9,059 bases of DNA from an uncultured Blautia sp. (GCA_902476765.1 CABSEJ010000128.1:1-9059), one strand, 5' to 3'; counted from the first letter of the stretch, positions 1-6,345 are shown. Notes: generated by a model not told the origin, from the sequence alone. Program-made: numbers and translations.

Positions 1-56
1 ATGCACACTCGCATGAAAGGCAGATGTCAGCTAAAGCTGACCACGCTCGGCGCAGT

Positions 57-112
57 AAAAGTGTGCTTCTTGGAAGAAAATGGAATCGCAAGGGTGTGCG
101 AAGCACACTTTT
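57..112 (+). terminator. 13-bp inverted repeat with nested hairpin, possible terminator
   Basis: AAAAGTGTGCTTC at 57-69 is the exact reverse complement of GAAGCACACTTTT at 100-112. The right arm also forms a tight local hairpin, GTGTGC-GAA-GCACAC at 94-108, followed by TTTTGTTCTTT. The local hairpin plus T-rich tract has the look of an intrinsic terminator for a transcript entering from the left. The longer pairing would be mutually exclusive with it. Whether it terminates, or is simply part of a structured repeat, is not decided by the sequence. Confidence 0.35.
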
Positions 113-119
113 GTTCTTT

Positions 120-226
120 CTGCGGGCAACGAGTCAAGCGGACATGCGTGGATGTCCATTTGTCGGTGCTGTGTGCCGGCGGCACACGCTTAGCACCGAC
201 CGAAGTGGAACGTAGACCTGCCGCAG
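120..226. repeat. Branched stem domain closed by CTGCGG/CCGCAG
   Basis: CTGCGG (120-125) can pair with CCGCAG (221-226). Two hairpins lie inside: GGACAT 140-145 / ATGTCC 152-157 with a 6-nt loop, and the long bulged hairpin at 162-200. The nesting of two local hairpins within one closing stem is what a folded RNA multiloop looks like. Pairing was found by eye, with no energy calculation. Confidence 0.35.
162..200. repeat. Long bulged hairpin (9 bp + 7 bp)
   Basis: The outer arm GTCGGTGCT (162-170) pairs with AGCACCGAC (192-200). The inner arm GTGTGCC (171-177) pairs with GGCACAC (181-187) around a GGC loop. A GCTT bulge (188-191) sits on the 3' side. All 16 pairs are perfect Watson-Crick. 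There is no T tract after it, so it is unlikely to be a simple terminator and more likely an RNA structural element or a palindromic intergenic repeat. Confidence 0.5.
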
Positions 227-290
227 CCGGGGAATCAGATATTGGTAATTTTGTATGATTTTCTTCGCTAAGTTTTGGTAACAATGGCAA

Positions 291-319
291 TTTACAAATG
301 AAATATTCGGGGATATAAT
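291..319 (+). promoter_or_regulatory. Sigma-A promoter of the sucrose operon
   Basis: The -35 box TTTACA (291-296) and the -10 box TATAAT (314-319) are separated by exactly 17 bp. That gives 5/6 and 6/6 matches to the vegetative consensus and predicts a start near 326. The first operator copy begins about 5 bases downstream of that start. The leader to the scrA start codon would be about 120 nt. Confidence 0.75.
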
Positions 320-330
320 AATATCAATAT

Positions 331-346
331 ATGAGAACGATTTCAT
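331..346 (+). promoter_or_regulatory. LacI-family / cre-like operator, copy 1
   Basis: ATGAGAACGATTTCAT is an imperfect dyad with a central CG. It fits the catabolite-responsive element pattern WTGNAARCGNWWWCAW except for one G at position 5. It overlaps the start of the predicted transcript, a position where a bound repressor would block initiation or early elongation. The cognate protein could be CcpA or a LacI-type sucrose repressor (ScrR class). The sequence alone does not separate these. Confidence 0.6.
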
Positions 347-410
347 ACAAGGGACAGAGGAATAAATCAAGAATATGCAGAAAAATAAGCAAGGAATCGT
401 TTTGGTATAT

Positions 411-426
411 ATGAGAACGATAACAT
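411..426 (+). promoter_or_regulatory. LacI-family / cre-like operator, copy 2
   Basis: ATGAGAACGATAACAT repeats copy 1. The 15 bases ATATATGAGAACGAT are identical at 327-341 and 407-421, exactly 80 bp apart. It also matches the cre pattern with one deviation, but its right half is less symmetric. It lies about 20 bp upstream of the scrA start codon, within the leader, so it may act as a roadblock or as a second site for looping with copy 1. No convincing second promoter was found next to it. Confidence 0.55.
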
Positions 427-447
427 AAAAGAAAGAAGGAAGAAAAG

Positions 448-2367
448 ATGGATTACAGGAAGACTGCAGAGGAAATCTATCAGCATGTGGGCGGAAAAGA
501 AAATATTGTGTCTGCCGCTCACTGTGCTACCAGGCTCAGGCTGGTTATCGGTGATAATGCCAAGTGCAGCAAGGAAGCCCTGGAGGACGTGGAAGGCGTA
601 AAGGGTGTTTTTGAAGCATCAGGCCAGCTTCAGATTATTCTGGGAACGGGAACCGTAAATAAAGTGTATGACCAGTTTATTGCCATTGCCGGAATTACGG
701 CAGCCAGCAAGGAGGAAGTAAAGCAGGCCGCTGCATCAAAGCAGAATGTATTTCAGCGGATGATTAAGACACTTGGAGACGTGTTTGTACCTATTATTCC
801 GGCCATTGTAGCCAGCGGCCTTTTGATGGGGCTTTTGGAGGGATTTGGAAAAGTATTTCCTGCTATGACAGATTCCGGTACCTATACCATTATTCATTTG
901 TTCAGCAATGCTGCCTTTGTATTCCTGCCTATTCTCATTGCTATCAGTGCGGCCAGAGTATTTGGAGGAAATATTTTTCTGGGAGCTGTTATCGGTATGA
1001 TTATGATTCATACAGACCTGCTGAATGCCTGGTCCGTGGCTACGGCAGACAGTATTCCCACGGCAGAAGCCTGGTTCGGCTTATATGATATTAACCTGGT
1101 AGGGTATCAGGGGCATGTTATCCCTGTAGTCATTGCTGTTTGGTTTATGTCTATGCTGGAGAAAAAGCTGCATAAAATTGTGCCGGAAATTATAGATTTA
1201 TTTGTTACTCCCCTGGTAACCGTACTGGTAACAGGCTACCTGACTTTAACTATTTTTGGACCGGTGTTTTCCTGGATTGAAAACGGTGTTCTGGACGGAG
1301 TACAGTTCTTGATTACCCTTCCTCTCGGTATTGGTTCAGCTTTGGCCGGAGCCGTATATGCACCTACAGTTGTGGCAGGCGTGCATCATATGTACAATGC
1401 GCTGGAAGCAGGATTGTTAAGCTCAGAGGGAATCAATATCTGGATGCCTATTGCATCAGCAGCTAATACGGCCCAGGGCGCAGCGGCTTTGGCCATGGCG
1501 CTGAAGACAAAGAATCAGAAGTTAAAGGCTCTGGCCCTGCCCTCCTCTCTGTCTGCCTTCCTTGGCATCACAGAGCCGGTAATCTTCGGTGTAAATTTAA
1601 GATACATCAAATGCTTTATCGCAGGCTGTGTAGGCGGCGCTGTAGGAGGGCTGGTTGCCGGAATTACAGGAGTAGGAGCCTCTGCCTACGGAATCACAGG
1701 ACTTTTCGGATACCTGATAACCACAGATTATACGCTTCAGTATACCCTGGTAATCGGAGTGGCAGTGGCGACAGCATTTATCCTCTCCTGGATACTGTTT
1801 CGGGAAGAAGGGGCTGAGCCTGCAAAAGCAGGAAATACCGGAGGGAATGTTCAGAGAAAGCCGGCAAGAACAGCCGGGGAAAATGCTTTGGATAAGTCCC
1901 CGGAAGCAGAGACAGAGAAAAATACAGTGTACAGTCCTTTAAAAGGACAGGCTATTCCTCTTTCACAGGTAAAGGACGAGACTTTTGCAGGAGAAGTTCT
2001 GGGAAAAGGGGCTGCTGTTGTGCCGGAAGAGGGGAAGGTTTATGCGCCTTTTGACGGGACAGTGGACACTGTGTTTGAGACAAAGCATGCAGTGGGACTT
2101 ACCAGCCGTGACGGTGTGGAAATTTTGATTCATGTGGGATTAAATACAGTGGAATTAAACGGGAAATTCTACGAAACCCATGTGAAAGAAGGAGATACGG
2201 TAAAAGCAGGGCAGCTGCTTACCAGCTTTTCCATGGAAGACATCCGGAAAGCAGGATATGATATTACCACCCCTGTAATCGTAACAAATTCCGATGATTA
2301 TGAAGAGGTTAAGCAGGAAAAAACAGGAGCTGTGAAGAAACTGGACAAACTGCTTACGGTAAAATAA
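448..2367 (+). CDS. scrA: Sucrose-specific PTS transporter EIIBCA
   Basis: This is the membrane permease of the phosphoenolpyruvate phosphotransferase system that imports sucrose and phosphorylates it to sucrose-6-phosphate. It has 639 residues in the order EIIB (about 1-85), EIIC (about 100-450), a Gly/Ala/Glu/Lys-rich linker (about 451-493) and a glucose-type EIIA (494-639). Visible active sites are Cys26 in AAHCATRLRL (EIIB phosphocysteine), the GITEP motif around Glu376 (EIIC sugar site), and His547 and His562 (EIIA pair, 15 residues apart as in glucose-type EIIA; His562 in LIHVGLN is the phosphorylated one). Length and fusion order are usual for a self-sufficient ScrA needing only EI and HPr. 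The start has an AAGGA-type ribosome site 7 bases upstream. scrB follows after 13 bp. Sucrose rather than trehalose or beta-glucoside is inferred from the EIIB sequence style and the adjacent GH32 hydrolase. The operon promoter and two LacI/cre-like operators lie upstream. Confidence 0.93.
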   Translation: MDYRKTAEEIYQHVGGKENIVSAAHCATRLRLVIGDNAKCSKEALEDVEGVKGVFEASGQLQIILGTGTVNKVYDQFIAIAGITAASKEEVKQAAASKQNVFQRMIKTLGDVFVPIIPAIVASGLLMGLLEGFGKVFPAMTDSGTYTIIHLFSNAAFVFLPILIAISAARVFGGNIFLGAVIGMIMIHTDLLNAWSVATADSIPTAEAWFGLYDINLVGYQGHVIPVVIAVWFMSMLEKKLHKIVPEIIDLFVTPLVTVLVTGYLTLTIFGPVFSWIENGVLDGVQFLITLPLGIGSALAGAVYAPTVVAGVHHMYNALEAGLLSSEGINIWMPIASAANTAQGAAALAMALKTKNQKLKALALPSSLSAFLGITEPVIFGVNLRYIKCFIAGCVGGAVGGLVAGITGVGASAYGITGLFGYLITTDYTLQYTLVIGVAVATAFILSWILFREEGAEPAKAGNTGGNVQRKPARTAGENALDKSPEAETEKNTVYSPLKGQAIPLSQVKDETFAGEVLGKGAAVVPEEGKVYAPFDGTVDTVFETKHAVGLTSRDGVEILIHVGLNTVELNGKFYETHVKEGDTVKAGQLLTSFSMEDIRKAGYDITTPVIVTNSDDYEEVKQEKTGAVKKLDKLLTVK

Positions 2368-2380
2368 AGGCGGTTGAGAT

Positions 2381-3793
2381 ATGAATGTTATGCGAGACGT
2401 GCTGGCTTCACAGGCAGCTTTAGCAGAGAAGAAAGCAAAAGAAGAGGGAAAAAGCAGGGAAGAGGGCTGGAGAACCAGGTTTCATATCATGCCTCCGGCA
2501 GGGTGGCTGAATGACCCCAACGGCCTGTGCCAGTATCAGGGAAAATATTACTTTTTCTTTCAGTATGCACCCTTCAGCCCCTATGGGGGACTGAAATTCT
2601 GGGGGCTGTACACCAGCGAAGACCTGACAGATTGGAGCTATCAGGGGATTGTGCTGTATCCGGACAGCCCCTGGGACTGCCACGGAGTATATTCCGGTTC
2701 CGCCTTTACAGAGGACGGGGAATTGGAGCTTTTTTACACAGGGAATGTAAAGCTGGAGGGAGACTATGACTATATAGACAGGGGAAGAGAGGCTTATGTA
2801 CTCTTTACCAAAAGCCGGGACGGAGAAAACTACTCTCCTAAGGAATGCTTAATGGGAATGGAGGATTACCCCCGGGATTATACCTGTCATATCCGGGACC
2901 CCAAGGTATGGAAGGAAGGGGACAGGTACTATATGGTACTGGGAGGCAGGAAAAAAAATAGTCAGGGAGCTGTGCTTGTGTACAGCTCTTGGGATAAAAA
3001 GAAGTGGGAATATGAAAAAGAGATTACCACCGCAAACCCCTTTGGCTATATGTGGGAATGTCCGGATTTGTTCCGGCTTCAGGGACAACAGATTCTTTCC
3101 GTTTCCCCCCAGGGCGTACCCAGACAGGAAGAAGCCTTTCAGAATCTGTATGCTTCAGGATACTTTTTCATTGAGAAAGATACGGGGATGGAAGCAGAGA
3201 AGTTCAGGGAATGGGACATGGGCTTTGACTTCTATGCCCCCCAGACCTTCCGGGATGACAAAGGCAGGCGGATTCTGGCAGCCTGGGCTTCCGTGCCGGA
3301 TACGGAGAAAGAATATGGGAATCCTACCACAGAACAGGGCTGGCAGCATGTACTGACCACGCCCAGGGAGCTGCGGCTGGAGCAGGGGAAAATCTATCAG
3401 TATCCTGTAGCGGAGATAGACAGCCTGCGGACAGAGGAGATTCCGGTATCCCAAAGAGAAAATATTTGGCTGGAGCAGCCTTGCTTTGACCTGGAGATTG
3501 AAGAAATAAACAGTGAGGAATGGGAAATCGCCATAGAGGAAGACTGCCGGTTTTCTTACAAGAACCACAGGGCAGTTCTGGAATTTACAGGAACCCTGGG
3601 AGCAGGAAGAAAAGCCCGCAGAGCCCGGATAGACCAGGTGAAATCTCTGCGGATTTTAGCAGACACATCTCTGTTAGAAATTTATGTAAACCATGGGGAG
3701 ACAGTATTTACCTCCCGCTATTATCCCAACAGGAAAGAAAGACAGATTTCACTGAAAAATCTTGGAGGAAAGGTGAGACTGTTCGGCCTGTAA
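2381..3793 (+). CDS. scrB: Sucrose-6-phosphate hydrolase, GH32 family
   Basis: This is a cytosolic glycoside hydrolase that cleaves sucrose-6-phosphate from the PTS into glucose-6-phosphate and fructose. It has 470 residues, typical for the family. The GH32 five-bladed propeller (about 31-345) carries all three catalytic signatures: WLNDPNG with nucleophile Asp45, RDP with transition-state stabiliser Asp173, and WECPD with acid/base Glu226. HGVYSGSA is also present. A C-terminal beta-sandwich follows (about 360-470). The motif usually ending in His near the second blade reads WGLYTS here, so that His is replaced, though family members vary at this point. There is no signal peptide, consistent with an intracellular enzyme. 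The start at 2381 has an AAAGGCGG ribosome site overlapping the scrA stop; an in-frame ATG at 2390 is spaced too far from it. A terminator follows the stop. Invertase or fructanase activity is possible but less likely beside scrA. Confidence 0.92.
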   Translation: MNVMRDVLASQAALAEKKAKEEGKSREEGWRTRFHIMPPAGWLNDPNGLCQYQGKYYFFFQYAPFSPYGGLKFWGLYTSEDLTDWSYQGIVLYPDSPWDCHGVYSGSAFTEDGELELFYTGNVKLEGDYDYIDRGREAYVLFTKSRDGENYSPKECLMGMEDYPRDYTCHIRDPKVWKEGDRYYMVLGGRKKNSQGAVLVYSSWDKKKWEYEKEITTANPFGYMWECPDLFRLQGQQILSVSPQGVPRQEEAFQNLYASGYFFIEKDTGMEAEKFREWDMGFDFYAPQTFRDDKGRRILAAWASVPDTEKEYGNPTTEQGWQHVLTTPRELRLEQGKIYQYPVAEIDSLRTEEIPVSQRENIWLEQPCFDLEIEEINSEEWEIAIEEDCRFSYKNHRAVLEFTGTLGAGRKARRARIDQVKSLRILADTSLLEIYVNHGETVFTSRYYPNRKERQISLKNLGGKVRLFGL

Positions 3794-3808
3794 AGATGAG
3801 AAGAAAAC

Positions 3809-3848
3809 GCCCGGTTGAAGGCTGAGAAGCTGAAAACCGGGCATTTTG
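3809..3848 (+). terminator. Intrinsic terminator after scrB
   Basis: GCCCGGTT (3809-3816) pairs perfectly with AACCGGGC (3835-3842), and ATTTTG follows. The 18-nt loop contains a weak inner stem, GCT/AGC. It starts 15 bases after the scrB stop and so closes the sucrose operon. The T tract is short, so termination may be partial. Confidence 0.7.
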
Positions 3849-3873
3849 CTGTATAAAATCGGAAATTCTGGAA

Positions 3874-3892
3874 AAAATTATATAATAATTTT
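3874..3892. repeat. AT-rich perfect dyad
   Basis: AAAATTAT (3874-3881) and ATAATTTT (3885-3892) are perfect inverted copies around ATA. The dyad contains a TATAAT hexamer (3881-3886) but no fitting -35 box. It could be a regulator site or simply AT-rich promoter-flanking DNA. No protein can be assigned. Confidence 0.3.
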
Positions 3893-3934
3893 GTATTAAA
3901 TATGTAACAAAATAGAGAAAAATGGGAAGAAACG

Positions 3935-3943
3935 TGCTATAAT
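3935..3943 (+). promoter_or_regulatory. Extended -10 promoter for the carboxypeptidase gene
   Basis: TGCTATAAT is a perfect extended -10 (TGN plus TATAAT at 3938-3943). No good -35 hexamer sits 16-18 bp upstream, which is tolerated at extended -10 promoters. The predicted start near 3950 gives a leader of about 95 nt. The leader includes a small GC hairpin, AGGGG-AGC-CCCCT (3967-3979), with no evident regulatory class. Confidence 0.5.
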
Positions 3944-4045
3944 ACTTTGTATTGCAGCAGGAAAACAGGGGAGCCCCCTTGGAACTTGGCATGGTAACCA
4001 GAGACAGGATTTTGAATATAGAATGAACAGAAGGAAAAGGCAGGC

Positions 4046-4930
4046 GTGAATATGGAGAGAAGAAGACGGCGAAGAAGAGGCGACATCCGCAGAATCCGTC
4101 AGAGAAACCGGAGAGTTTTTTTGGCGGTGGTTCTTCTGTGCTTTATCGTAGGAATGGGAGTTTTGAATCTGGAGAAAATGAAGGAAAGGGAGATTGCCCA
4201 GCAGGTCTATGCAGAGCAGCAGGGCAGTAAGAAGCAAAGCGATACAGATACCGGTGAGGGTGAGAATCAGGGAGCAGCAAGCCAGGGAGAGAAAGGACAG
4301 GAGAGTCTTGTGCTGGCTTCAGACAGTGAAAAGAGCCAGTGGTATCTGAAGCTGGTCAATGCCGAGAATCCTATGACACAGGAGGATGTGCCTGAGGTAG
4401 AAGTGGAAACCGTAGATGAGAACGGGTACCAGGTGGACGCCAGAATTGTAGCAGATTTACAGGAGATGTTTGACGCCGCCAGAGCTGCAGGGAGAAACCC
4501 GGTTATATGCTCTGCCTTCCGGTCCTGGGACTACCAGGTTTCCCTGTACGAAAATAAAATTGACAGGGTTATGCAGGAGGAGGGCCTGAATGAAGCCCAG
4601 GCCCAGGAAAAGGCAGGAACCGTGGTGGCTAAGCCGGGAACCAGTGAACATCAGATGGGACTGGCTCTGGATATTGTTTCCTCCGAATATATGAATTTAG
4701 ATGAGGGACAGATGGAAACAGAGGACCAGCAGTGGCTTATAGAGAATAGCTGGAAATATGGTTTTATCCTTCGTTATCCTTTGGACAAAAGCGATATAAC
4801 AGGTATTATTTTCGAACCCTGGCATTACCGTTATGTGGGGAAAAAGGCGGCAAAGGAAATAACAGAACAGGGCCTGACCCTGGAAGAATATCTGGGGGCA
4901 GACCCTGTGGGGTATCCGGCTGCAGAATAA
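4046..4930 (+). CDS. Membrane-anchored VanY-type D,D-carboxypeptidase (peptidase M15B)
   Basis: This is a zinc peptidase that trims the terminal D-Ala from peptidoglycan stem peptides outside the membrane. It has 294 residues. A very basic N-terminus (seven consecutive Arg at 5-11, more up to 23) precedes one transmembrane segment (about 24-41), giving an N-in anchor. A polar Gln/Glu/Ser/Gly-rich spacer (about 50-100) leads to the catalytic domain (about 105-280). The VanY signature S-x-H-x-x-G-x-A-x-D is intact as SEHQMGLALD (Ser200, His202, Asp209). The second signature, EPWHYRYVG, supplies Glu257 and His260. The start is uncertain: GTG at 4046 has AAAAGG 5 bases upstream, while ATG at 4052 (two codons on) has a weaker AGG 7 bases upstream. 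The protein is barely affected. Nothing else of a van cluster is present, so a housekeeping wall-trimming role is likelier than glycopeptide resistance. D,D versus L,D specificity is not certain. Confidence 0.85.
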   Translation: MNMERRRRRRRGDIRRIRQRNRRVFLAVVLLCFIVGMGVLNLEKMKEREIAQQVYAEQQGSKKQSDTDTGEGENQGAASQGEKGQESLVLASDSEKSQWYLKLVNAENPMTQEDVPEVEVETVDENGYQVDARIVADLQEMFDAARAAGRNPVICSAFRSWDYQVSLYENKIDRVMQEEGLNEAQAQEKAGTVVAKPGTSEHQMGLALDIVSSEYMNLDEGQMETEDQQWLIENSWKYGFILRYPLDKSDITGIIFEPWHYRYVGKKAAKEITEQGLTLEEYLGADPVGYPAAE

Positions 4931-4933
4931 ACC

Positions 4934-6160
4934 TTACTGCTCCGCCAGCAGGCGGGACAGCTCAAGGATAACCTCTACGCTTTTTTCCATAGACTGGATA
5001 CAAACAAATTCAAAATGGCCGTGGCAGTTATGGTCTCCTGTGCCCAGATTAGGGCAGGGAAGGCCTTTAAAGGATAACTGTGCGCCGTCAGTACCGCCCC
5101 GGATTGGCTGAATCTGCGGGCGGATTTTTAATTTTTCATAAACCTTCAGCACATTGTCAATGAGGAAAGGATAGGGAAGGATTTTTTCCTTCATGTTAAA
5201 ATAGGAATCCTGGATTTCCAGGGCTACAGTATCAGGCCCGTATTTTTCATTCATATATGCGGCGGCCTGTTCCATGACCTGTTTTTTCTTTTCAAACAAT
5301 TCTCTGTCGTGGTCCCGGATAATATATTCGGAAACTGCTTTTTCTACGGTTCCGTTAATGGAATCCAGGTGGATAAAGCCTTCCCGGCCCTGGGTGTATT
5401 CCGGTTTCTGAGCTTTGGGCAGCAGACTTTCATATTCCATGGCAAGAAGAGAAGCGTTTACCAGCTTGTCTTTAGCAGAACCGGGATGAATACTGACTCC
5501 GGTGAAGGAGACCAGGGCACCGGCGGCGTTGAAGTTTTCGTACTCCAGCTCTCCGCATTCTCCTCCGTCCATGGTATAGGCAAAATCAGCGCCGAATTTT
5601 TCTACGTCAAAATAATCAGTACCCCTGCCAATTTCCTCGTCCGGAGTAAAGCCTATCCGAATGGGGCCATGGGGAATTTCCGGATGTTCCATCAGATATT
5701 CGGCAGCAGTAAGGATTTCCGCTACGCCTGCCTTGTCGTCCCCGCCAAGAAGGGTGAGGCCGTCTGTGACGATTAAATCCAGTCCCTTGTACTGCTCCAG
5801 ATTAGAAAAATCTTTCGGGCTCATGACAATATTTTTTCCCTGATTCAGGACAATATCCCCACCGTCATAGCCTGTAATTACCCTGGGCCGGATGTCCTTG
5901 CCGGAAGCGGCGCAGGAAGTATCCATGTGGGCCAGAAAGCCCACGATTTTTCCTTTGTAGTTCTCTATGGAAGAAGGAATGGTGCCGAATACATATCCGT
6001 ATCTATCCATAGAAAGGTCCTGTAAGCCTAAATCCGCCATTTCCTGATACAAAATTTTTGCGAAGCTCAATTGACTTTCCGTGCTGGGAAAGGACTCAGA
6101 GGATGGGTCCGATGTGGTATCCATGGAAATATATTTCAGAAAACGCTGCGTAACATTCAT
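4934..6160 (-). CDS. pepT: Peptidase T (tripeptide aminopeptidase)
   Basis: This is a cytosolic dinuclear zinc M20B peptidase that removes the N-terminal residue of tripeptides during peptide utilisation. It has 408 residues, the standard length. The metal-site motifs are in order: HMDT (His78, Asp80), GGDDKAG (bridging Asp141), PDEEIG (Glu175 catalytic base, Glu176 ligand), TMDGGE (Asp198) and the C-terminal NCHGHFEF (His380, likely last ligand). The dimerisation domain sits between about 210 and 325, with the typical GVSIHPG segment at its start. The start codon has a perfect AGGAGG (plus-strand complement 6168-6173) 7 bases upstream. The gene is transcribed alone, divergent from the lrgAB-type operon and convergent with the carboxypeptidase gene, with 3 bp between the two stops. 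No terminator with a T tract follows it. Confidence 0.95.
   Translation of the reverse strand: MNVTQRFLKYISMDTTSDPSSESFPSTESQLSFAKILYQEMADLGLQDLSMDRYGYVFGTIPSSIENYKGKIVGFLAHMDTSCAASGKDIRPRVITGYDGGDIVLNQGKNIVMSPKDFSNLEQYKGLDLIVTDGLTLLGGDDKAGVAEILTAAEYLMEHPEIPHGPIRIGFTPDEEIGRGTDYFDVEKFGADFAYTMDGGECGELEYENFNAAGALVSFTGVSIHPGSAKDKLVNASLLAMEYESLLPKAQKPEYTQGREGFIHLDSINGTVEKAVSEYIIRDHDRELFEKKKQVMEQAAAYMNEKYGPDTVALEIQDSYFNMKEKILPYPFLIDNVLKVYEKLKIRPQIQPIRGGTDGAQLSFKGLPCPNLGTGDHNCHGHFEFVCIQSMEKSVEVILELSRLLAEQ
4937..4960. repeat. GC-rich hairpin between convergent gene ends
   Basis: CCGCC-AGCA-GGCGG (4942-4955) is a perfect 5-bp stem. A T.G pair extends it, and after one mismatch so does CTG/CAG (4937-4939/4958-4960). 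It lies 6 bases past the carboxypeptidase stop and inside the last codons of pepT. It has no T tract on either strand, so it would be at most a weak bidirectional terminator or transcript-end stabiliser. Confidence 0.35.
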
Positions 6161-6224
6161 GATATAACCTCCTGTGTTTTGTTTGTAAATGTGTTTTGGT
6201 GGTAAATTTTGTTTTACTTTTTTT

Positions 6225-6253
6225 ATGCTACCATATAGAAGAAAAACTGTCCA
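6225..6253 (-). promoter_or_regulatory. Candidate pepT promoter
   Basis: On the minus strand TGGACA (6253-6248) and TAGCAT (6230-6225) are separated by 17 bp, giving 5/6 and 4/6 matches to sigma-A boxes. The predicted start near 6218 leaves a leader of about 58 nt before the pepT ATG. It lies back to back with the lrgA promoter, about 27 bp between the -35 boxes, so the two may influence each other. Confidence 0.45.
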
Positions 6254-6280
6254 TGTTTTCCTGATGTTTCCCCAGAACCA

Positions 6281-6309
6281 TTGACTTTAGCCCGGGAGAG
6301 TCCTATAAT
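6281..6309 (+). promoter_or_regulatory. Strong sigma-A promoter of the lrgAB operon
   Basis: TTGACT (6281-6286) and TATAAT (6304-6309) are spaced by 17 bp, 5/6 and 6/6 matches, with a predicted start near 6316. This promoter lies inside the upstream extension of the lrgA reading frame, which shows that translation does not begin at the TTG at 6281. Confidence 0.85.
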
Positions 6310-6313
6310 GAGC

Positions 6314-6324
6314 TGGTACTACCA
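6314..6324 (+). promoter_or_regulatory. FadR-subfamily GntR operator on the transcription start
   Basis: TGGTACTACCA is a perfect match to TGGTNNNACCA, the core recognised by FadR-subfamily GntR regulators such as PdhR and LldR. It spans the predicted +1 of the lrgAB operon, 4 bases after the -10 box, where a bound dimer would prevent initiation. The operon's last gene encodes a FadR-subfamily regulator, which is the obvious candidate ligand. Autoregulation is inferred from these two facts. I saw no second copy of the motif in this intergenic region. Confidence 0.65.
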
Positions 6325-6340
6325 CTATAAAAAAGAAAAC

Positions 6341-6345
6341 AGGAG
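6341..6345 (+). promoter_or_regulatory. Ribosome binding site fixing the lrgA GTG start
   Basis: AGGAG lies 7 bases before the GTG at 6353. Together with the promoter at 6281-6309 it decides that lrgA starts at this GTG and not at upstream codons in the same frame, such as ATG 6308 inside the -10 region. Confidence 0.8.

Larger units (their letters stand above)
1..240. other. Highly structured intergenic element, candidate ncRNA or dispersed repeat
   Basis: This stretch has no convincing gene but carries many more inverted repeats than chance would give. In order: a 6-bp hairpin 26-31/36-41 with loop TAAA; a 13-bp inverted repeat 57-69/100-112; a nested 6-bp hairpin 94-99/103-108; a 6-bp basal stem CTGCGG 120-125 / CCGCAG 221-226; and inside it hairpins 140-157 and 162-200. 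The hexamer GTGTGC or its complement GCACAC recurs at 3-8, 61-66, 94-99, 103-108, 171-176 and 182-187, so several pairings compete. An open frame spans 1-258 on the plus strand, but its product is Cys/Arg-rich, resembles no family I know, and runs through every hairpin. I read the region as a structured RNA or a lineage-specific intergenic repeat. I cannot assign it to a named RNA family, and its left edge may lie outside the window. Confidence 0.4.

Noticed and set aside
1..258. Plus-strand open frame of 85 codons at the left end
   Set aside because: It runs through every hairpin of the structured element, has a Cys/Arg-rich composition with no recognisable domain, and no visible ribosome site since it starts at the window edge.
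134..370. Minus-strand open frame of 78 codons
   Set aside because: It overlaps the structured element, the scrA promoter and the first operator. No family resemblance was seen.
327..426. Two-copy 15-bp repeat as a CRISPR remnant
   Set aside because: Only two short copies, symmetric and operator-like, placed at a sugar-operon promoter. No cas genes or spacers of regular length.
3991..4000. Small palindrome TGGTAACCA in the carboxypeptidase leader as a second GntR operator
   Set aside because: The half-sites are separated by one base, not three, so it does not fit the FadR-subfamily operator and is likely chance.
4046..4930. Vancomycin resistance determinant
   Set aside because: VanY-type signatures are present, but no vanH/vanA/vanX or vanRS genes lie nearby. 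Housekeeping carboxypeptidases of this kind are common.
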